Shown here in pieces: positions 1-9,501 of a stretch of DNA of 64,000 nt; the stretch's first letter is position 1, and every line of letters begins with the position of its first letter. The translations under genes were made by a program, and so were the position numbers. The notes under the pieces are model-generated. The model saw nothing but the letters and a program-made list of their open reading frames with translations, was not told the DNA's origin and ran no database searches. This DNA comes from Synechococcus sp. SynAce01 (lineage in GTDB: Bacteria; Cyanobacteriota; Cyanobacteriia; PCC-6307; Cyanobiaceae), in the NCBI RefSeq assembly GCF_001885215.1, contig NZ_CP018091.1, forward strand, positions 806,001-870,000. Reading direction: 5' to 3'.

Positions 1-778
1 CCCTGGCATCGCGCAGGCTGACCAAAGACGCTCGGACCGATTCCTGGCCAATGCGCACGTTCTCATCGGAGAGTTGCAGATCGAAGTAGGACTGGGCCAC
101 CTGCAGCCTGAGATCACGCAGGGCAATCAGGTACTGGTTCTGGGCCTGCTCGAATTGGTCACGGGCCCTGGCGATCTGGGGCACCCGCTGGGGATTGATC
201 AGATCCCAGTTGATGCCGATGTTCATCTGGGCGCCGAAGCGCAATCCGGTGGTGGCTCCGGGGTTGGAGAAGCTGCCATCGCTGCTGCTCTGGAAGCGGT
301 AGTTGTTGCTGAGGCCTGGAAAGCTGTTGCTGGTGCTGAGGTTGATGTTGGGGTACCAGGCCGAGATCTGGGCCCTGAGGTTGGACTTCGCCTGATCCAT
401 CTGGGAGGCGACCGCCTTGAGGTTGGGGTTGTTGACCTCAGCCAGGGTTTCCACATCACTGAGCCCCAGGGGTCTCAGTTCCTGAATCCGCACCTGATTG
501 GGCGTGATCGGCAAGGCCAGCGCGGGGGGAGCGGCCAGGGGTTGCAGGGCGGGGCTGAGTTCCGTCGCCGCCGGTGCCAGCACGGAGGGATCCGCAAGGG
601 GGCGCTCGCCAACCACCTCCGGAGCCAGGGGGATACCCGTGGATTGAGGGACAACAGCCTCCTGCGCAGGCGGATCCTGGGCTGGGGCCTCGGCCTCCTG
701 GCTCCAACCCGGCCGTGCAACGGCGGGTACCAAGGCCATCCCTGCCAGTGCCGTGATTGCAAGGATCGATGGCCGCAC
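1..778 (-). CDS. TolC-family outer membrane efflux protein, truncated by the left window edge
   Basis: The gene reads right to left and runs off position 1, so only about 259 N-terminal residues are visible. It starts with a hydrophobic signal-like segment (VRPSILAITALAGMALVPA), followed by a Pro/Ala-rich linker. From about residue 110 come the amphipathic, Asn/Gln-rich helices of the outer membrane efflux family, with AEVNNPNLKAVASQMDQAKS, then an AWYPNINLS strand, then RARDQFEQAQNQYLIALRDL. TolC trimers form the outer membrane duct of tripartite exporters. The proposed start is GTG at 778. A TTG at 787 is in frame and possible. It lies about 30 nt after the preceding gene on the same strand, so the two may be co-transcribed. 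The partner pump is not in the window. Confidence 0.8.
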   Translation of the reverse strand, partial: MRPSILAITALAGMALVPAVARPGWSQEAEAPAQDPPAQEAVVPQSTGIPLAPEVVGERPLADPSVLAPAATELSPALQPLAAPPALALPITPNQVRIQELRPLGLSDVETLAEVNNPNLKAVASQMDQAKSNLRAQISAWYPNINLSTSNSFPGLSNNYRFQSSSDGSFSNPGATTGLRFGAQMNIGINWDLINPQRVPQIARARDQFEQAQNQYLIALRDLRLQVAQSYFDLQLSDENVRIGQESVRASLVSLRDAR

Positions 779-807
779 GCCAAACAAATCGGTTGTTCCG
801 ACAGAGC

Positions 808-2196
808 TTAAGGAACAAGCCCTTCGCTGCCGACACAAGCGGCCACGAAATCATCTGCCCCAGCCACCAGCGCAATCGGCACCGGGCACTGGGCAGCGAA
901 CTGCTCGAGGCTCATGTCGTCAAGGAAGACGGGCTCCCCTTGCCGCAGCAGCACCGAGGGGAGAAGCAGCTGATCGCCCAGGTCCTTGTCCGCCAGCCCC
1001 AGCAAAAGATCCGAGCCGGTCAGCAGGCCGGTCACCACCTGGTCCTGGCCCCAATACGGGCTGGGTAAGCCATGCAGGATCAGCTCCAGGCCATCCACGG
1101 CATTGAGCCGCTCCACCACCGGGCTGAGGGCGCCAGCCACCAGTTGCCCCACCACCCAGCTGACCCGCCGCGGAGCGGCCAGGCGCTCGGGGAGGCGGCG
1201 GGTGGCCTGATCGAGGGCATCGAGGAAGGCGCGGATGGTGCCGACACCGTTCTCCTGCTGGGGCAGGTCTTCGTAGGCGGAGCGGGGCGGCAGGGGCAGG
1301 CCCGCAATCAGATACCACTCATCGGAGAGCCAGGCGAAACGGCTGCCCAGCGGCCCCAGGCACTCCTGCTGGAAGGGCTCCACCAGCTCAATGACGGCAC
1401 GGGCGCAGGCCCGGTCGACGGGCACAAGGGAATCCTGATCGGGGCGGAAACGGGTCAGCCCCACCGGCACCACCGCCGCCGAGAGCACCGCCGGCCAGGG
1501 CTCAGCGGCAAAGCCGGCCAGATCCCTGAGGCTGCGCAGCAACGCCTCACCGTCGTTCAGGCCCGGGCAGACCACCACCTGAGCATGGATCTGCAGGCGC
1601 CGTTCGGCAAACCAGCCCAACTGGTCGAGCAGCAGGCCGGCCCGGGGATTGACCAGCAGGCGGCTGCGCAGCGCAGGCTCGGTGGCGTGAACGGAGACAA
1701 ACAACGGGGAGAGCCGCTGTTCTTCGATGCGCTGCCAGTCGGCAGCATTGAGATTGGTGAGCGTGAGATAGGAGCCGTAGAGAAAGCTGAGCCGGTAGTC
1801 GTCGTCCTTGACGTACAAACTGCGGCGTTTGCCCGGCGGTTGCTGGTCGATGAAGCAGAAGGCGCAATGGTTGTTGCATTGGCGCAAGCCATCAAAAAGC
1901 GCTTCGGTGAAGCCCAGGCCGAGGCCGTCATCGGCGTCCTTTTCGATCTCCAGCCGATGGCTGCTGCCGCTGGGATCCTCCACCTCGAGCACCAGCTCTT
2001 CCTCGCCGACGAGAACCCGCAGATCGATCAGATCCCTCGGCCGCACGCCGTTGATGCTCAGCAGCCGGTCGCCGGGTTGAAAACCGAGCTCTTCGCCGAT
2101 CGATCCCGGCTCAACAGTGGCCACCACGGCTGGTTGGGGCCAACGGCCCGCTTCGGCGGAGGCCAGCTGGATACCGGCGGAAGGCTCATTCCACAC
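808..2196 (-). CDS. PDZ-containing radical SAM-like iron-sulfur protein (DUF512, cyanobacterial TIGR03279 type)
   Basis: This 462-residue protein has an N-terminal PDZ-like region (about residues 22-75, with EPGSIGEELGFQPGDRLLSI). A radical-SAM-type cysteine triplet follows at C107-x3-C111-x2-C114 (CNNHCAFCFIDQ). The rest matches the DUF512 family in layout, with the YLTLTN and NDGEALLRSL stretches typical of it. The family is widespread in cyanobacteria and clostridia. Its reaction is not established as far as I know. The start is GTG at 2196. The gene sits 23 nt after uppP on the same strand and 29 nt before the TolC-like gene, which suggests one transcript, although the products have no obvious common pathway. 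The family call is firm and the function unknown. Confidence 0.85.
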   Translation of the reverse strand: MWNEPSAGIQLASAEAGRWPQPAVVATVEPGSIGEELGFQPGDRLLSINGVRPRDLIDLRVLVGEEELVLEVEDPSGSSHRLEIEKDADDGLGLGFTEALFDGLRQCNNHCAFCFIDQQPPGKRRSLYVKDDDYRLSFLYGSYLTLTNLNAADWQRIEEQRLSPLFVSVHATEPALRSRLLVNPRAGLLLDQLGWFAERRLQIHAQVVVCPGLNDGEALLRSLRDLAGFAAEPWPAVLSAAVVPVGLTRFRPDQDSLVPVDRACARAVIELVEPFQQECLGPLGSRFAWLSDEWYLIAGLPLPPRSAYEDLPQQENGVGTIRAFLDALDQATRRLPERLAAPRRVSWVVGQLVAGALSPVVERLNAVDGLELILHGLPSPYWGQDQVVTGLLTGSDLLLGLADKDLGDQLLLPSVLLRQGEPVFLDDMSLEQFAAQCPVPIALVAGADDFVAACVGSEGLVP

Positions 2197-2219
2197 GGGA
2201 TCGATGGCTCAGGGGGCCT

Positions 2220-3092
2220 TCAGTTTGGCGGAGTGCCGCTCTTGGCCACCCAGATCAGCAGGACAACGCCGAAAGCCAGCCTGTAGCCGACGAACAACCA
2301 GGTGCTGTGGGTCTGGAGGAAGCGCAGCAACCAGGCGATCGCCAGCCAGGACACCACCGCCGCCGCCGCGATCCCCACCAGCATCGGAACCGGGCCGAGA
2401 ACCGCATCAGCGGCAAAAGCCGTCCTCAGCTCCACCAGCCCGGCCAGGCTGATGGCCGGGATACCCAGCAGGAAGGAGAAACGGGCGGCGTCGGCACGCC
2501 GCCAGCCATCGAATAAAGACGCCGTCAGCGTGCTGCCCGAACGGGAGACGCCGGGGATCACCGCCAGAGCCTGGGCCATGCCCACCAGGGCCCCATCGAT
2601 GGGCCTCACCTGGGGCAGGTCCCGACGCCGGCGCCCAACGCTTTCGGCCAGGGCCAGCAGCAGGGCCATCACGATCGAAACGATGGCGATCGAGGTGATC
2701 CCGCGCAGGGCAGAGGTTTCGTAGCCCGGCCAGAAGCCCTTGATCGCCAGCCCGGCCACCAGGATCGGCAGGGTGCCGATCAGCATCGCCTGGCCAAGCC
2801 GAGCTGAGGGATCGGTCCAATCGCCCTGCTGCCAGGCCCGGCTGATGCCATGGATCACGGCGGCCAGATCACGGCGGAAGTAAATGATCACCGCGCCGAT
2901 GCTGCCCAACTGGATGACCGCCGTGACGGCCACACCGGGATCACCCCAGCCCAGCAGCACCGGCACCACCTTGAGATGGGCCGTGCTGCTGATCGGCAGA
3001 AACTCCGTGAGCCCCTGAACCACTCCCAGCACCAGGGCATGCCAGCACGCTTCAAGAAGCCCCAGCGCTGGCGGGGAGATGGCGGCAGGCAT
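2220..3092 (-). CDS. uppP: Undecaprenyl-diphosphatase (BacA/UppP)
   Basis: UppP removes a phosphate from undecaprenyl diphosphate and so recycles the lipid carrier of peptidoglycan and other surface polymers in the inner membrane. The 290-residue product has the two family signatures: QGLTEFLPISSTAHL near residue 26 (the Glu-rich motif) and PGVSRSGSTLTASLFDGWRR in the second half (the catalytic Arg/Ser motif). Hydrophobic segments throughout give about eight membrane helices. An upstream in-frame ATG at 3143 would add 17 residues of poor quality and run into the divergent DUF3120 region, so ATG 3092 is preferred. It is first in a minus-strand run with the DUF512 and TolC-like genes. Confidence 0.93.
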   Translation of the reverse strand: MPAAISPPALGLLEACWHALVLGVVQGLTEFLPISSTAHLKVVPVLLGWGDPGVAVTAVIQLGSIGAVIIYFRRDLAAVIHGISRAWQQGDWTDPSARLGQAMLIGTLPILVAGLAIKGFWPGYETSALRGITSIAIVSIVMALLLALAESVGRRRRDLPQVRPIDGALVGMAQALAVIPGVSRSGSTLTASLFDGWRRADAARFSFLLGIPAISLAGLVELRTAFAADAVLGPVPMLVGIAAAAVVSWLAIAWLLRFLQTHSTWLFVGYRLAFGVVLLIWVAKSGTPPN

Positions 3093-3219
3093 CGGGATTG
3101 AGAATCCAAAGCGATCTGACCCTATGGCCCCGACCCATGCCATCTGGAGCAGCCAACTGGCGCAGCCCTTCCCCGTTCGCAGGGAGCGGTCCCTTAAGGT
3201 TGCTTACCTTTCTTCATAC

Positions 3220-3960
3220 ATGTTGGTGAGCGGGGTTCCAGTCACCTTCCCCAAGACCGAGGACAGCCTGACGATTCGGCTGACCTTGCCGCTCGACCAG
3301 GAGCGCACGGATTCATGGCGTCTCGTTGCTGTCGCCGCTGCACTGATCGTGGTGCCGGTGTTCCTGCAGGCCCCCTGGGTGCGGCTGCAGCCCTTTAGTG
3401 CGGCGGTTTTCACCGCCTGCCTGCTGGGCGTGGCCCTTCGGCTTGAGCAGCATGGTCGCGGGTCCTGGCGCCAGATCGGCCTTCTCCTGGTGGGCTTTTC
3501 GGGCAGCTGGCTGGGGGGGTGTCTGTTCTGGGGCTGGTTCCGCCTGCATCCGCTCCTGCATCTGCCGATCGAAGCCTTCGCCCTTCCCCTGGCCATAGCC
3601 GGCCTGAGGGGGCGCTGGCACCTGGCCTCCTGCTTTTATCTGGCTTCCCTGCTGGGCACGGCCTGCACCGATGCGGCCATGGCCCTCACCGGGGTGATGC
3701 CGTTCTGGCCCCTGGTCCTCAACGCCTCGCTCGCCGATGCGCCCCTGTTGCTGGCTGAAGCCGCCCGACAGGTGCTGCATCCCTTCGCCTTGCTCGTGGT
3801 GGCGGGCTTCGCCGCCGGGCTCATGGCCCTGGGCCGCCGGCTGGCGGCGGAAGACTGCGCCGGCCGGGTCGCCGCCGCAGCCCTGGTCATGACCCTGGCC
3901 GTCGATGGCCTGTTCCTGATGGCGGCCTTGCTCGCCCCCCAGTTCAGTGGGCTGATCTGA
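3220..3960 (+). CDS. DUF3120 family membrane protein
   Basis: The product is a 246-residue, very hydrophobic protein with about six predicted membrane segments after a short N-terminal tail. The region VVPVFLQAPWVRLQPFSA and the following helix pattern resemble the cyanobacterial family DUF3120, whose function I do not know. The frame stays open upstream to 3079, but that part is poor in family-like residues and overlaps the start of uppP. The ATG at 3220 (MLVSGVPVTFP) is therefore the likelier start. It is divergent from uppP, with about 127 bp of shared upstream DNA. Family assignment is from remembered sequence, not a search. Confidence 0.7.
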   Translation: MLVSGVPVTFPKTEDSLTIRLTLPLDQERTDSWRLVAVAAALIVVPVFLQAPWVRLQPFSAAVFTACLLGVALRLEQHGRGSWRQIGLLLVGFSGSWLGGCLFWGWFRLHPLLHLPIEAFALPLAIAGLRGRWHLASCFYLASLLGTACTDAAMALTGVMPFWPLVLNASLADAPLLLAEAARQVLHPFALLVVAGFAAGLMALGRRLAAEDCAGRVAAAALVMTLAVDGLFLMAALLAPQFSGLI

Positions 3961-4071
3961 AAGCCTGGCTTGAAGAACTGCGAAAACTAGAGCGGGCTGA
4001 GAGGGAACAGCGGCAGCCTGGCTGTAGCGTTGCTTTGGTCCCGCCTGGGGGCCCACGCAAGGAGAATTTTG

Positions 4072-4449
4072 ATGAAACGGCTGGTTGCCTGGCTGATGAG
4101 CGGCGTGCTTCTGGCCGGCCTGCTCCTTTCCCTGTTCCTTCCCTCCGCCGCTCAGGCCGCAGAGCGCCGAAATCTGGTGGACGACAAGATTGCCTCCGCC
4201 CAGGGGAAGGTGGATCTCAACAATTCCTCAGTTCGAAGCTTCCAGCAATTTCCTGGCATGTATCCAACCCTGGCCGGCAAGATCGTGATCAGTGGGCCCT
4301 ACGAATCGATCGATGACGTGCTCAGCCTCGATCTGACCGAGCGTCAGAAGGAACTGTTCGAAAAGTATCGCGATAATTTCATCATCACGCCGTCTTCAAT
4401 CGCCCTCAACGAAGGCTTTGATCGCATCAACAACGGCGTCTACCGCTGA
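4072..4449 (+). CDS. psbU: Photosystem II extrinsic protein U (12 kDa)
   Basis: PsbU binds the lumenal face of photosystem II and stabilises the oxygen-evolving manganese cluster. The 125-residue precursor has a signal peptide (MKRL, hydrophobic core, then PSAAQAAE, cleavage likely after AQA). The mature part holds the helix-hairpin-helix type fold with VDLNNSSVRSFQQFPGMYPTLAGKIV and PYESIDDVLSL-LTERQKELFEKY, both characteristic of PsbU. It ends in NNGVYR, as PsbU usually ends in NNG-YR/K. A good Shine-Dalgarno, AAGGAGAA, lies 8-12 nt before ATG 4072, which rules out the in-frame ATG at 4030. It is followed after 32 bp by nadB. Confidence 0.95.
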   Translation: MKRLVAWLMSGVLLAGLLLSLFLPSAAQAAERRNLVDDKIASAQGKVDLNNSSVRSFQQFPGMYPTLAGKIVISGPYESIDDVLSLDLTERQKELFEKYRDNFIITPSSIALNEGFDRINNGVYR

Positions 4450-4481
4450 GCCCTAAGCTCCAGCTCCCGCCTTGAGGCGGC

Positions 4482-6200
4482 ATGGCTGCGGACGCTCGAT
4501 CTCAACCGCTCCTGGCCAGCCATTGGGATGTGGTGGTGGTCGGTGGCGGCGCCGCCGGGCTGATGACCTGCCTGGAACTTCCCGTTGGCTTGCGGGTGTT
4601 GTTGATCAGCAAGGACAGAGCACCGCTCTCGGCCAGCCGCTGGGCCCAGGGGGGCATCGCGGCGGTGACCAGGCCGGAAGACAGCTTCACGAGCCACCGC
4701 CAAGACACGCTCAAGGCCGGTGCCGGTCTCTGCGATCCCCAGGCCGTTGAGCTGCTCGTTCGTCAGGCGCCGGCCTGTGTGGAGCGCTTGCTGCAGCTCG
4801 GCATGGCGTTCGATCGCAGCAATGGAGGTCTGAGCACCACCTTGGAGGCCGCCCACAGCCACCGCCGGGTGCTGCATGCCCAGGACCGCACCGGCGGAGC
4901 CCTGGTGGACGCCCTCGAGCGGGAGGCCAAGCGGCGCCCGCTGCTGGAGCAGCGCCAGGGCCTGCTGGCCCTGAAACTCTGGGTCGAACGGGGCCGCTGC
5001 CAGGGTCTGCAGGTTCTCGATGGCCTGCAGGTGCGCTGGCTGCGGGCCCGGGCCGTGGTGCTCGCCAGCGGCGGCGGCGGCCACCTGTTCGAGAAAACCA
5101 CCAACCCGGCCCAGGCCACCGGCGACGGGGTGGCGATGGCCTGGCAAGCCGGCGCCCAGGTGCGCGATCTCGAATTCGTTCAGTTCCACCCGACCGCCTT
5201 GATGCTGGCGGGCGCTCCCCACTTCCTGATCTCTGAAGCGGTGAGGGGCGAGGGCGCCCGGCTGGTGGACCACAGCGGCCAGAGCCCCGTGGCCCAGCTG
5301 GCGGGGGGGGATCTGGCCCCTCGCGATCAGGTCAGCCGCGCCCTGGTGCGAACCATGCAGGAGCAAAAGGTGGACCAGCTCTGGCTCGATCTGCGGCCGA
5401 TCGGCGACGCGCGACTGGAACGGCAGTTCCCCACCATCCTGGGGCGCTGCCGGGAGCTTGGCCTGGAGCCGACCACCACGCCGATCCCGATTGCACCGGC
5501 GGCGCATTACTGGATGGGCGGCGTCAGCACCGATCTCAGCGCGGCCACCAGCCTGCCGGGGCTCTATGCCGTCGGAGAGGTGGCCTGCACCGGAGTGCAT
5601 GGTGCCAATCGCCTGGCCAGCAATTCGCTGATGGAATGCCTGGTGTTTGCGCGCCAGCTGGGCGGGTTGACCCTGGCAGACCCTGACGGGCCAACCACTG
5701 CCGAGTCAGCCGTGGGCGGGCCGCAATCTGAACCCTGCACCGAGGCCCAGGCCCATGGCCCCGTGGATCGGGACAACGCCGCCATCGCCGGCCAGATCGC
5801 GGCGCTGCGGCGGCGCTGCTGGCGGGTGGCCGGGGTCGAACGTTGTGGCAGCGAGCTGCGCCAGGCCCTCGCGGACCTGCGGCTCGAGAAGCTCGAACTG
5901 GAGCATGAGCCTCTGCTGCGCGAGCTGGAACAGCTCGAACCCGGCCAGCGTCTGGCCCTCAGCCCAGCCCAGCGCCGCCGCCTGGAGCCGCTCCAGGACC
6001 TGCGGCAGATGCTGACGCTGGCGATCCTGCTGGTTGAAGCCGCCGAGTTCCGGCAGGAAAGCCGTGGCGGGCACTTCCGCACCGATGCCGCCAGCACCCA
6101 GCCGTTCTGGCAGCGCCACACGGTTCAGCAAAAAGACGCTGCGATTCAGACCGCCGCCCTCGGCCAGATCAGCAGCCCTAGGAGGGATCGGCGGGCTTGA
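4482..6200 (+). CDS. nadB: L-aspartate oxidase
   Basis: NadB oxidises L-aspartate to iminoaspartate, the first step of de novo NAD synthesis, with FAD as cofactor. The 572-residue protein opens with a dinucleotide-binding fold (DVVVVGGGAAGL near residue 16). It has SASRWAQGGIAAV, a hallmark of the fumarate reductase/NadB flavoproteins, then HFLISEAVRGEGARL, AAHYWMGGV and HGANRLASNSLMECLVFARQ. The C-terminal third is the helical flavoprotein tail. Length fits the family. The last 23 nt overlap the convergent VKOR gene. Neighbouring psbU is on the same strand but unrelated in function. Confidence 0.95.
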   Translation: MAADARSQPLLASHWDVVVVGGGAAGLMTCLELPVGLRVLLISKDRAPLSASRWAQGGIAAVTRPEDSFTSHRQDTLKAGAGLCDPQAVELLVRQAPACVERLLQLGMAFDRSNGGLSTTLEAAHSHRRVLHAQDRTGGALVDALEREAKRRPLLEQRQGLLALKLWVERGRCQGLQVLDGLQVRWLRARAVVLASGGGGHLFEKTTNPAQATGDGVAMAWQAGAQVRDLEFVQFHPTALMLAGAPHFLISEAVRGEGARLVDHSGQSPVAQLAGGDLAPRDQVSRALVRTMQEQKVDQLWLDLRPIGDARLERQFPTILGRCRELGLEPTTTPIPIAPAAHYWMGGVSTDLSAATSLPGLYAVGEVACTGVHGANRLASNSLMECLVFARQLGGLTLADPDGPTTAESAVGGPQSEPCTEAQAHGPVDRDNAAIAGQIAALRRRCWRVAGVERCGSELRQALADLRLEKLELEHEPLLRELEQLEPGQRLALSPAQRRRLEPLQDLRQMLTLAILLVEAAEFRQESRGGHFRTDAASTQPFWQRHTVQQKDAAIQTAALGQISSPRRDRRA

Positions 6201-7104
6201 AGCCGCTCAGCTCAGCCAGCCGAGCCAGGGGCTTGACGCCTGAATCCAGGCGGCCGTTGATCTCCCAGCTGGGGAAGCCCTGAATGTTCTTCTGATCGCA
6301 CAGCGCTTTCTGGCTGTTCACCCCGTCGGCAGCGCACTCAACGATGGTGAGATCCTTGTAGGCCTCCTTGCCGAACATCTCTTTCTGCTCGTGGCAATGG
6401 GGGCACCAGTAGGCCGAATACATCACAGCGCCGGTGGCCTTGAGATGCTCAGCCAAAGCCACGGTCGCCGGGGTGCTGGCACTCATCACCACGGGCGGGG
6501 TGCCACGGGTTGACAGGGCCGCCGGCCGATCGACGGAGGCGGCCCAGCCCAGCCCAACCAGACCCACCACCAGGGCCAGAATCACGGCGCGGAAGATGAG
6601 CTGGCCACGGTCGGGCCAGTCCCCGCCGATCAGGCTGAGAACGAACAGCGCCACACTCAGAACCGCCGAGAGCACGCAGAAAAAGCAGAAGGCCTGGATC
6701 TTGAAGACCAGCAGTCCCATCAGCAGCAGGCTGAAGACCGCCATGCCACCGCTGGCCAGAAACAGGCCCCACCAGCTCAGCGCCGAGAGATTGGCCCGTT
6801 GCTCACCCTTCCAGACCAGCGGCAGCAAGGCCATCACCAACACGGCGGTGTAGGCCAGAAAGCCGAACAGGGAGAGCGGCTGGCCCAGCACACTTCCCCA
6901 GACGCTGTTGAGCACCTTGTCGCAGCCCTCGGCACCACCCGGGCAGTTGAGCGGACCGATCAGGCCCCAGCGCTTGAGGGTGATCGCGCCGGTGTCGATC
7001 GCACCGATCGTGGCCAGAACCGCCATCAGGACGCGGATCCAGCGCCGGCCCGGTTCGTTACGGCGGCGGCTGCCCAGCCGGCTGGTGAGTCGGGTGTTGG
7101 TCAA
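6178..7104 (-). CDS. Vitamin K epoxide reductase-thioredoxin fusion (LTO1-type disulfide-forming enzyme)
   Basis: This 308-residue protein joins an integral-membrane VKOR domain to a C-terminal thioredoxin-like domain. Such fusions make disulfide bonds in the lumen or periplasm and pass electrons to a quinone; plant LTO1 is the homologue, needed for photosystem II assembly. Visible redox pairs are C54/C61 (CPGGAEGC), C140/C143 (CFFC, quinone-proximal) and C234/C237 (WCPHC, thioredoxin site), all intact. Several membrane helices lie between residues 25 and 190. The start is a TTG at 7104 that overlaps the btpA stop in a TTGA, so translation is probably coupled to btpA. The partner BtpA is a photosystem I biogenesis factor. 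Confidence 0.92.
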   Translation of the reverse strand: MTNTRLTSRLGSRRRNEPGRRWIRVLMAVLATIGAIDTGAITLKRWGLIGPLNCPGGAEGCDKVLNSVWGSVLGQPLSLFGFLAYTAVLVMALLPLVWKGEQRANLSALSWWGLFLASGGMAVFSLLLMGLLVFKIQAFCFFCVLSAVLSVALFVLSLIGGDWPDRGQLIFRAVILALVVGLVGLGWAASVDRPAALSTRGTPPVVMSASTPATVALAEHLKATGAVMYSAYWCPHCHEQKEMFGKEAYKDLTIVECAADGVNSQKALCDQKNIQGFPSWEINGRLDSGVKPLARLAELSGFKPADPS

Positions 7105-8000
7105 AGAAAAGGAACCGAATGTTGGAATTGTGGCAGGACCCGTTGACCACTGGATTGGTTGCGGATCGCCTGGTCGAGAGCGCTCTGGAGCGCCGCCACC
7201 CGGGCCGGATCCACGGGTCGCTCGATCAGCCCATCCTCTTTCATCTCCGTGCCGGCGATCACCCCATCGCAGTGGGGAACCAGCGCGGCGATCCGATCTT
7301 CGGAGGCGCCGCTGCCGATCAGCACGGGGGCGCCCCTGGCCGCCGCCGTCGCCCGCTCCAGATCACGGCGGGCGGTGGGCTGGCCGGTGCCCACACCAGA
7401 AACGATCACCCCATCAGCCCCACCACGCTGGAGTACATCGGCCACGGCTTCGGCCATGCCCAGCGGTGCCAGCGGAGACCCGTGCTTGACGAGCACATCG
7501 GCGAGAATCAGAACCGATTCGGCGGCCAGCAGGCGCCTGCGGCGCAACAGTTCGGCGGCCTGCCCCTCGATCACGCCCTGGTCGGTCACGCAGGCTCCGC
7601 TGAGCACATTCACCCGCAGGAAACGGGCCCCACTCACCTGGGCGATCGCCAGCGCCGAGAGGGGATCGTTGCGCAGCACGTTGATGCCCAGGGGCAGGGG
7701 CGTGGCCGCCGCCACGCTGGTGGCGATCCGGGTCATGGCGGCCACGGTTTCCGCCGGCACCGTTCCGCGCCAGAACGGCACATCTCCGAAGTTCTCGACA
7801 ATCAGGCCATCGGCGCCGCCCTCGGCGTAGGCCCGGGCATCGGCGAGGGCCGCCGCCAGCACCGCCCCGAAATCACCGCACCAGCCAGGCGACCCCGGCA
7901 ACGGCTGCAGATGCACCACCCCAATCAAAGGGCAACGCAGTGGGAACAGGCCCTGCCAGCGGCAGGCGGCGGGATCAGGGGCTTGGGGCGTAGATCTCAT
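7101..8000 (-). CDS. btpA: Photosystem I biogenesis protein BtpA (BtpA/SgcQ family)
   Basis: BtpA is a thylakoid-associated TIM-barrel protein needed for stable accumulation of photosystem I reaction-centre proteins in Synechocystis. The 299-residue product has the family's LIGVVHLQPLPGSP opening, GGADGLIVENFGDVPFW, PLGINVLRNDPLSALAIA, FLRVNVLSGACVTDQG and GADGVIVSGVGTG. An upstream ATG at 8051 is in frame but would overlap the start of the divergent rimO, and its 17 extra residues look non-coding. ATG 8000 is therefore chosen. Its stop overlaps the start of the VKOR fusion, placing two photosystem-assembly functions on one transcript. The 35 bp to rimO must hold both promoters. Confidence 0.9.
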   Translation of the reverse strand: MRSTPQAPDPAACRWQGLFPLRCPLIGVVHLQPLPGSPGWCGDFGAVLAAALADARAYAEGGADGLIVENFGDVPFWRGTVPAETVAAMTRIATSVAAATPLPLGINVLRNDPLSALAIAQVSGARFLRVNVLSGACVTDQGVIEGQAAELLRRRRLLAAESVLILADVLVKHGSPLAPLGMAEAVADVLQRGGADGVIVSGVGTGQPTARRDLERATAAARGAPVLIGSGASEDRIAALVPHCDGVIAGTEMKEDGLIERPVDPARVAALQSALDQAIRNQSSGQRVLPQFQHSVPFL

Positions 8001-8035
8001 AGGGTGTCCATTCCGGCCCTGGGCTCGATCGTTCG

Positions 8036-9412
8036 ATGAGCAAAACCGCAAGCAAGCCCACTGTGGCCTTTGCGCACCTGGGCTGCGAGAAAAATCGCGT
8101 CGACACCGAGCACATGCTCGGCTTGCTGGCCTCGGCGGGCTACGGCATCAGCGCCGACGAGAACGAGGCGGCCCTGGTGGTGGTGAACACCTGCAGTTTC
8201 ATCCAGGAGGCCCGGGAAGAGTCGGTGCGCACCTTGGTCGAGCTGGCCGAAAAGGGCAAGGAACTGATCATCGCCGGCTGCCTCGCCCAGCATTTCCAGG
8301 AGGAATTGCTCGAATCATTGCCCGAGGCCAAAGCGATCGTGGGCACCGGTGACTACCAGCACATCGTGGAGGTGCTGGAGCGGGTGGAGGCTGGCGAGCG
8401 GGTCAACCGGGTGAGCGCCGAGCCCACCTTCGTGGCCGACGAACACCTGCCCCGCTACCGCACCACCACCGAGGCGGTCGCCTACCTGAAGGTGGCCGAG
8501 GGCTGCGACTACCGCTGCGCCTTCTGCATCATCCCGAAGCTGCGCGGCGACCAGCGCTCCCGGCCGATCGAGTCGATCGTGGCGGAAGCCCACCAGCTGG
8601 CGGCCCAAGGCGTCAAGGAGCTGATCCTGATCAGCCAGATCACCACCAATTACGGCCTCGACATCTACGGCAAGCCCCGCCTGGCCGACCTGCTGCGCGC
8701 CCTCGGCGAGGTGGAGATCCCCTGGATCCGGGTGCATTACGCCTATCCCACCGGCCTGACGCCCGACGTGCTCAACGCCTACCGGGAGGTGCCCAATGTG
8801 CTGCCCTACCTCGATCTCCCCTTGCAGCACAGCCATCCCTCGGTGCTCAAGGCGATGAACCGCCCCTGGCAGGCCAACGTCAACGGGGCGCTGCTCGATC
8901 GCATCCGCGCCCAGCTGCCCGAGGCGGTGCTGCGCACCACCTTCATCGTCGGCTTCCCGGGCGAAACCGAGGAACAGTTCGAGCACCTGCTGGCCTTCGT
9001 TGAAGAACAGAAGTTCGACCATGTCGGCGTGTTCACCTTTTCTTCAGAAGAGGGAACCGCCGCCGCTGATCTGCCCGATCAGGTTCCGGCCTTGGTGGCG
9101 ATCGAGCGGCGCAACCGCTTGATGGAACTTCAGCAACCGATCGCCGCGGCCCGCAACGCCAGCTGGGTCGGCCGCATCGTTGATGTGCTGATCGAACAGG
9201 AAAACCCAGCCAGTGGCGAGATGCTGGGACGCTGCGCCCGCTTCGCTCCCGAGGTGGATGGGGAAGTGCGGGTCCAGGTGGGCGAAGGCGGCCTCTGCGC
9301 CAGCCCTGGCGCCCTGGTGCCGGCGCGCATCACCGCCTCCGACCACTACGACCTTGAAGCGGTGCTGGTGGGCAGCAAAGCCATGGTGGCCAATCTCAGG
9401 GGACGCGGTTGA
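8036..9412 (+). CDS. rimO: Ribosomal protein S12 methylthiotransferase
   Basis: RimO adds a methylthio group to the conserved aspartate of ribosomal protein S12. The 458-residue protein has all three domains. The N-terminal UPF0004 domain carries iron-sulfur cysteines C17 ([12 protein letters not shown]), C53 (NTCSFI) and C82 (AGCLAQ). The radical SAM core has C157-x3-C161-x2-C164 ([16 protein letters not shown]). The C-terminal TRAM-like region covers about residues 390-458. [10 protein letters not shown] and [10 protein letters not shown] favour RimO over MiaB. It is divergent from btpA and convergent with the small petL-like gene. Confidence 0.95.
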   Translation: MSKTASKPTVAFAHLGCEKNRVDTEHMLGLLASAGYGISADENEAALVVVNTCSFIQEAREESVRTLVELAEKGKELIIAGCLAQHFQEELLESLPEAKAIVGTGDYQHIVEVLERVEAGERVNRVSAEPTFVADEHLPRYRTTTEAVAYLKVAEGCDYRCAFCIIPKLRGDQRSRPIESIVAEAHQLAAQGVKELILISQITTNYGLDIYGKPRLADLLRALGEVEIPWIRVHYAYPTGLTPDVLNAYREVPNVLPYLDLPLQHSHPSVLKAMNRPWQANVNGALLDRIRAQLPEAVLRTTFIVGFPGETEEQFEHLLAFVEEQKFDHVGVFTFSSEEGTAAADLPDQVPALVAIERRNRLMELQQPIAAARNASWVGRIVDVLIEQENPASGEMLGRCARFAPEVDGEVRVQVGEGGLCASPGALVPARITASDHYDLEAVLVGSKAMVANLRGRG

Positions 9413-9501
9413 GGGACTGGATCCTGCTGGCCATGAGCGGGCCAGGCTGGTGATGACCTTCCTGATCGGCCTGGTGCTGGCCCCGGAACCGCTGGCTGGG
9501 A

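Noticed and set aside
4440-5600. A 386-codon open frame on the minus strand opposite nadB
   Set aside because: Antisense shadow of a clear flavoprotein; no motif, no Shine-Dalgarno, Gly/Gln/His-rich.
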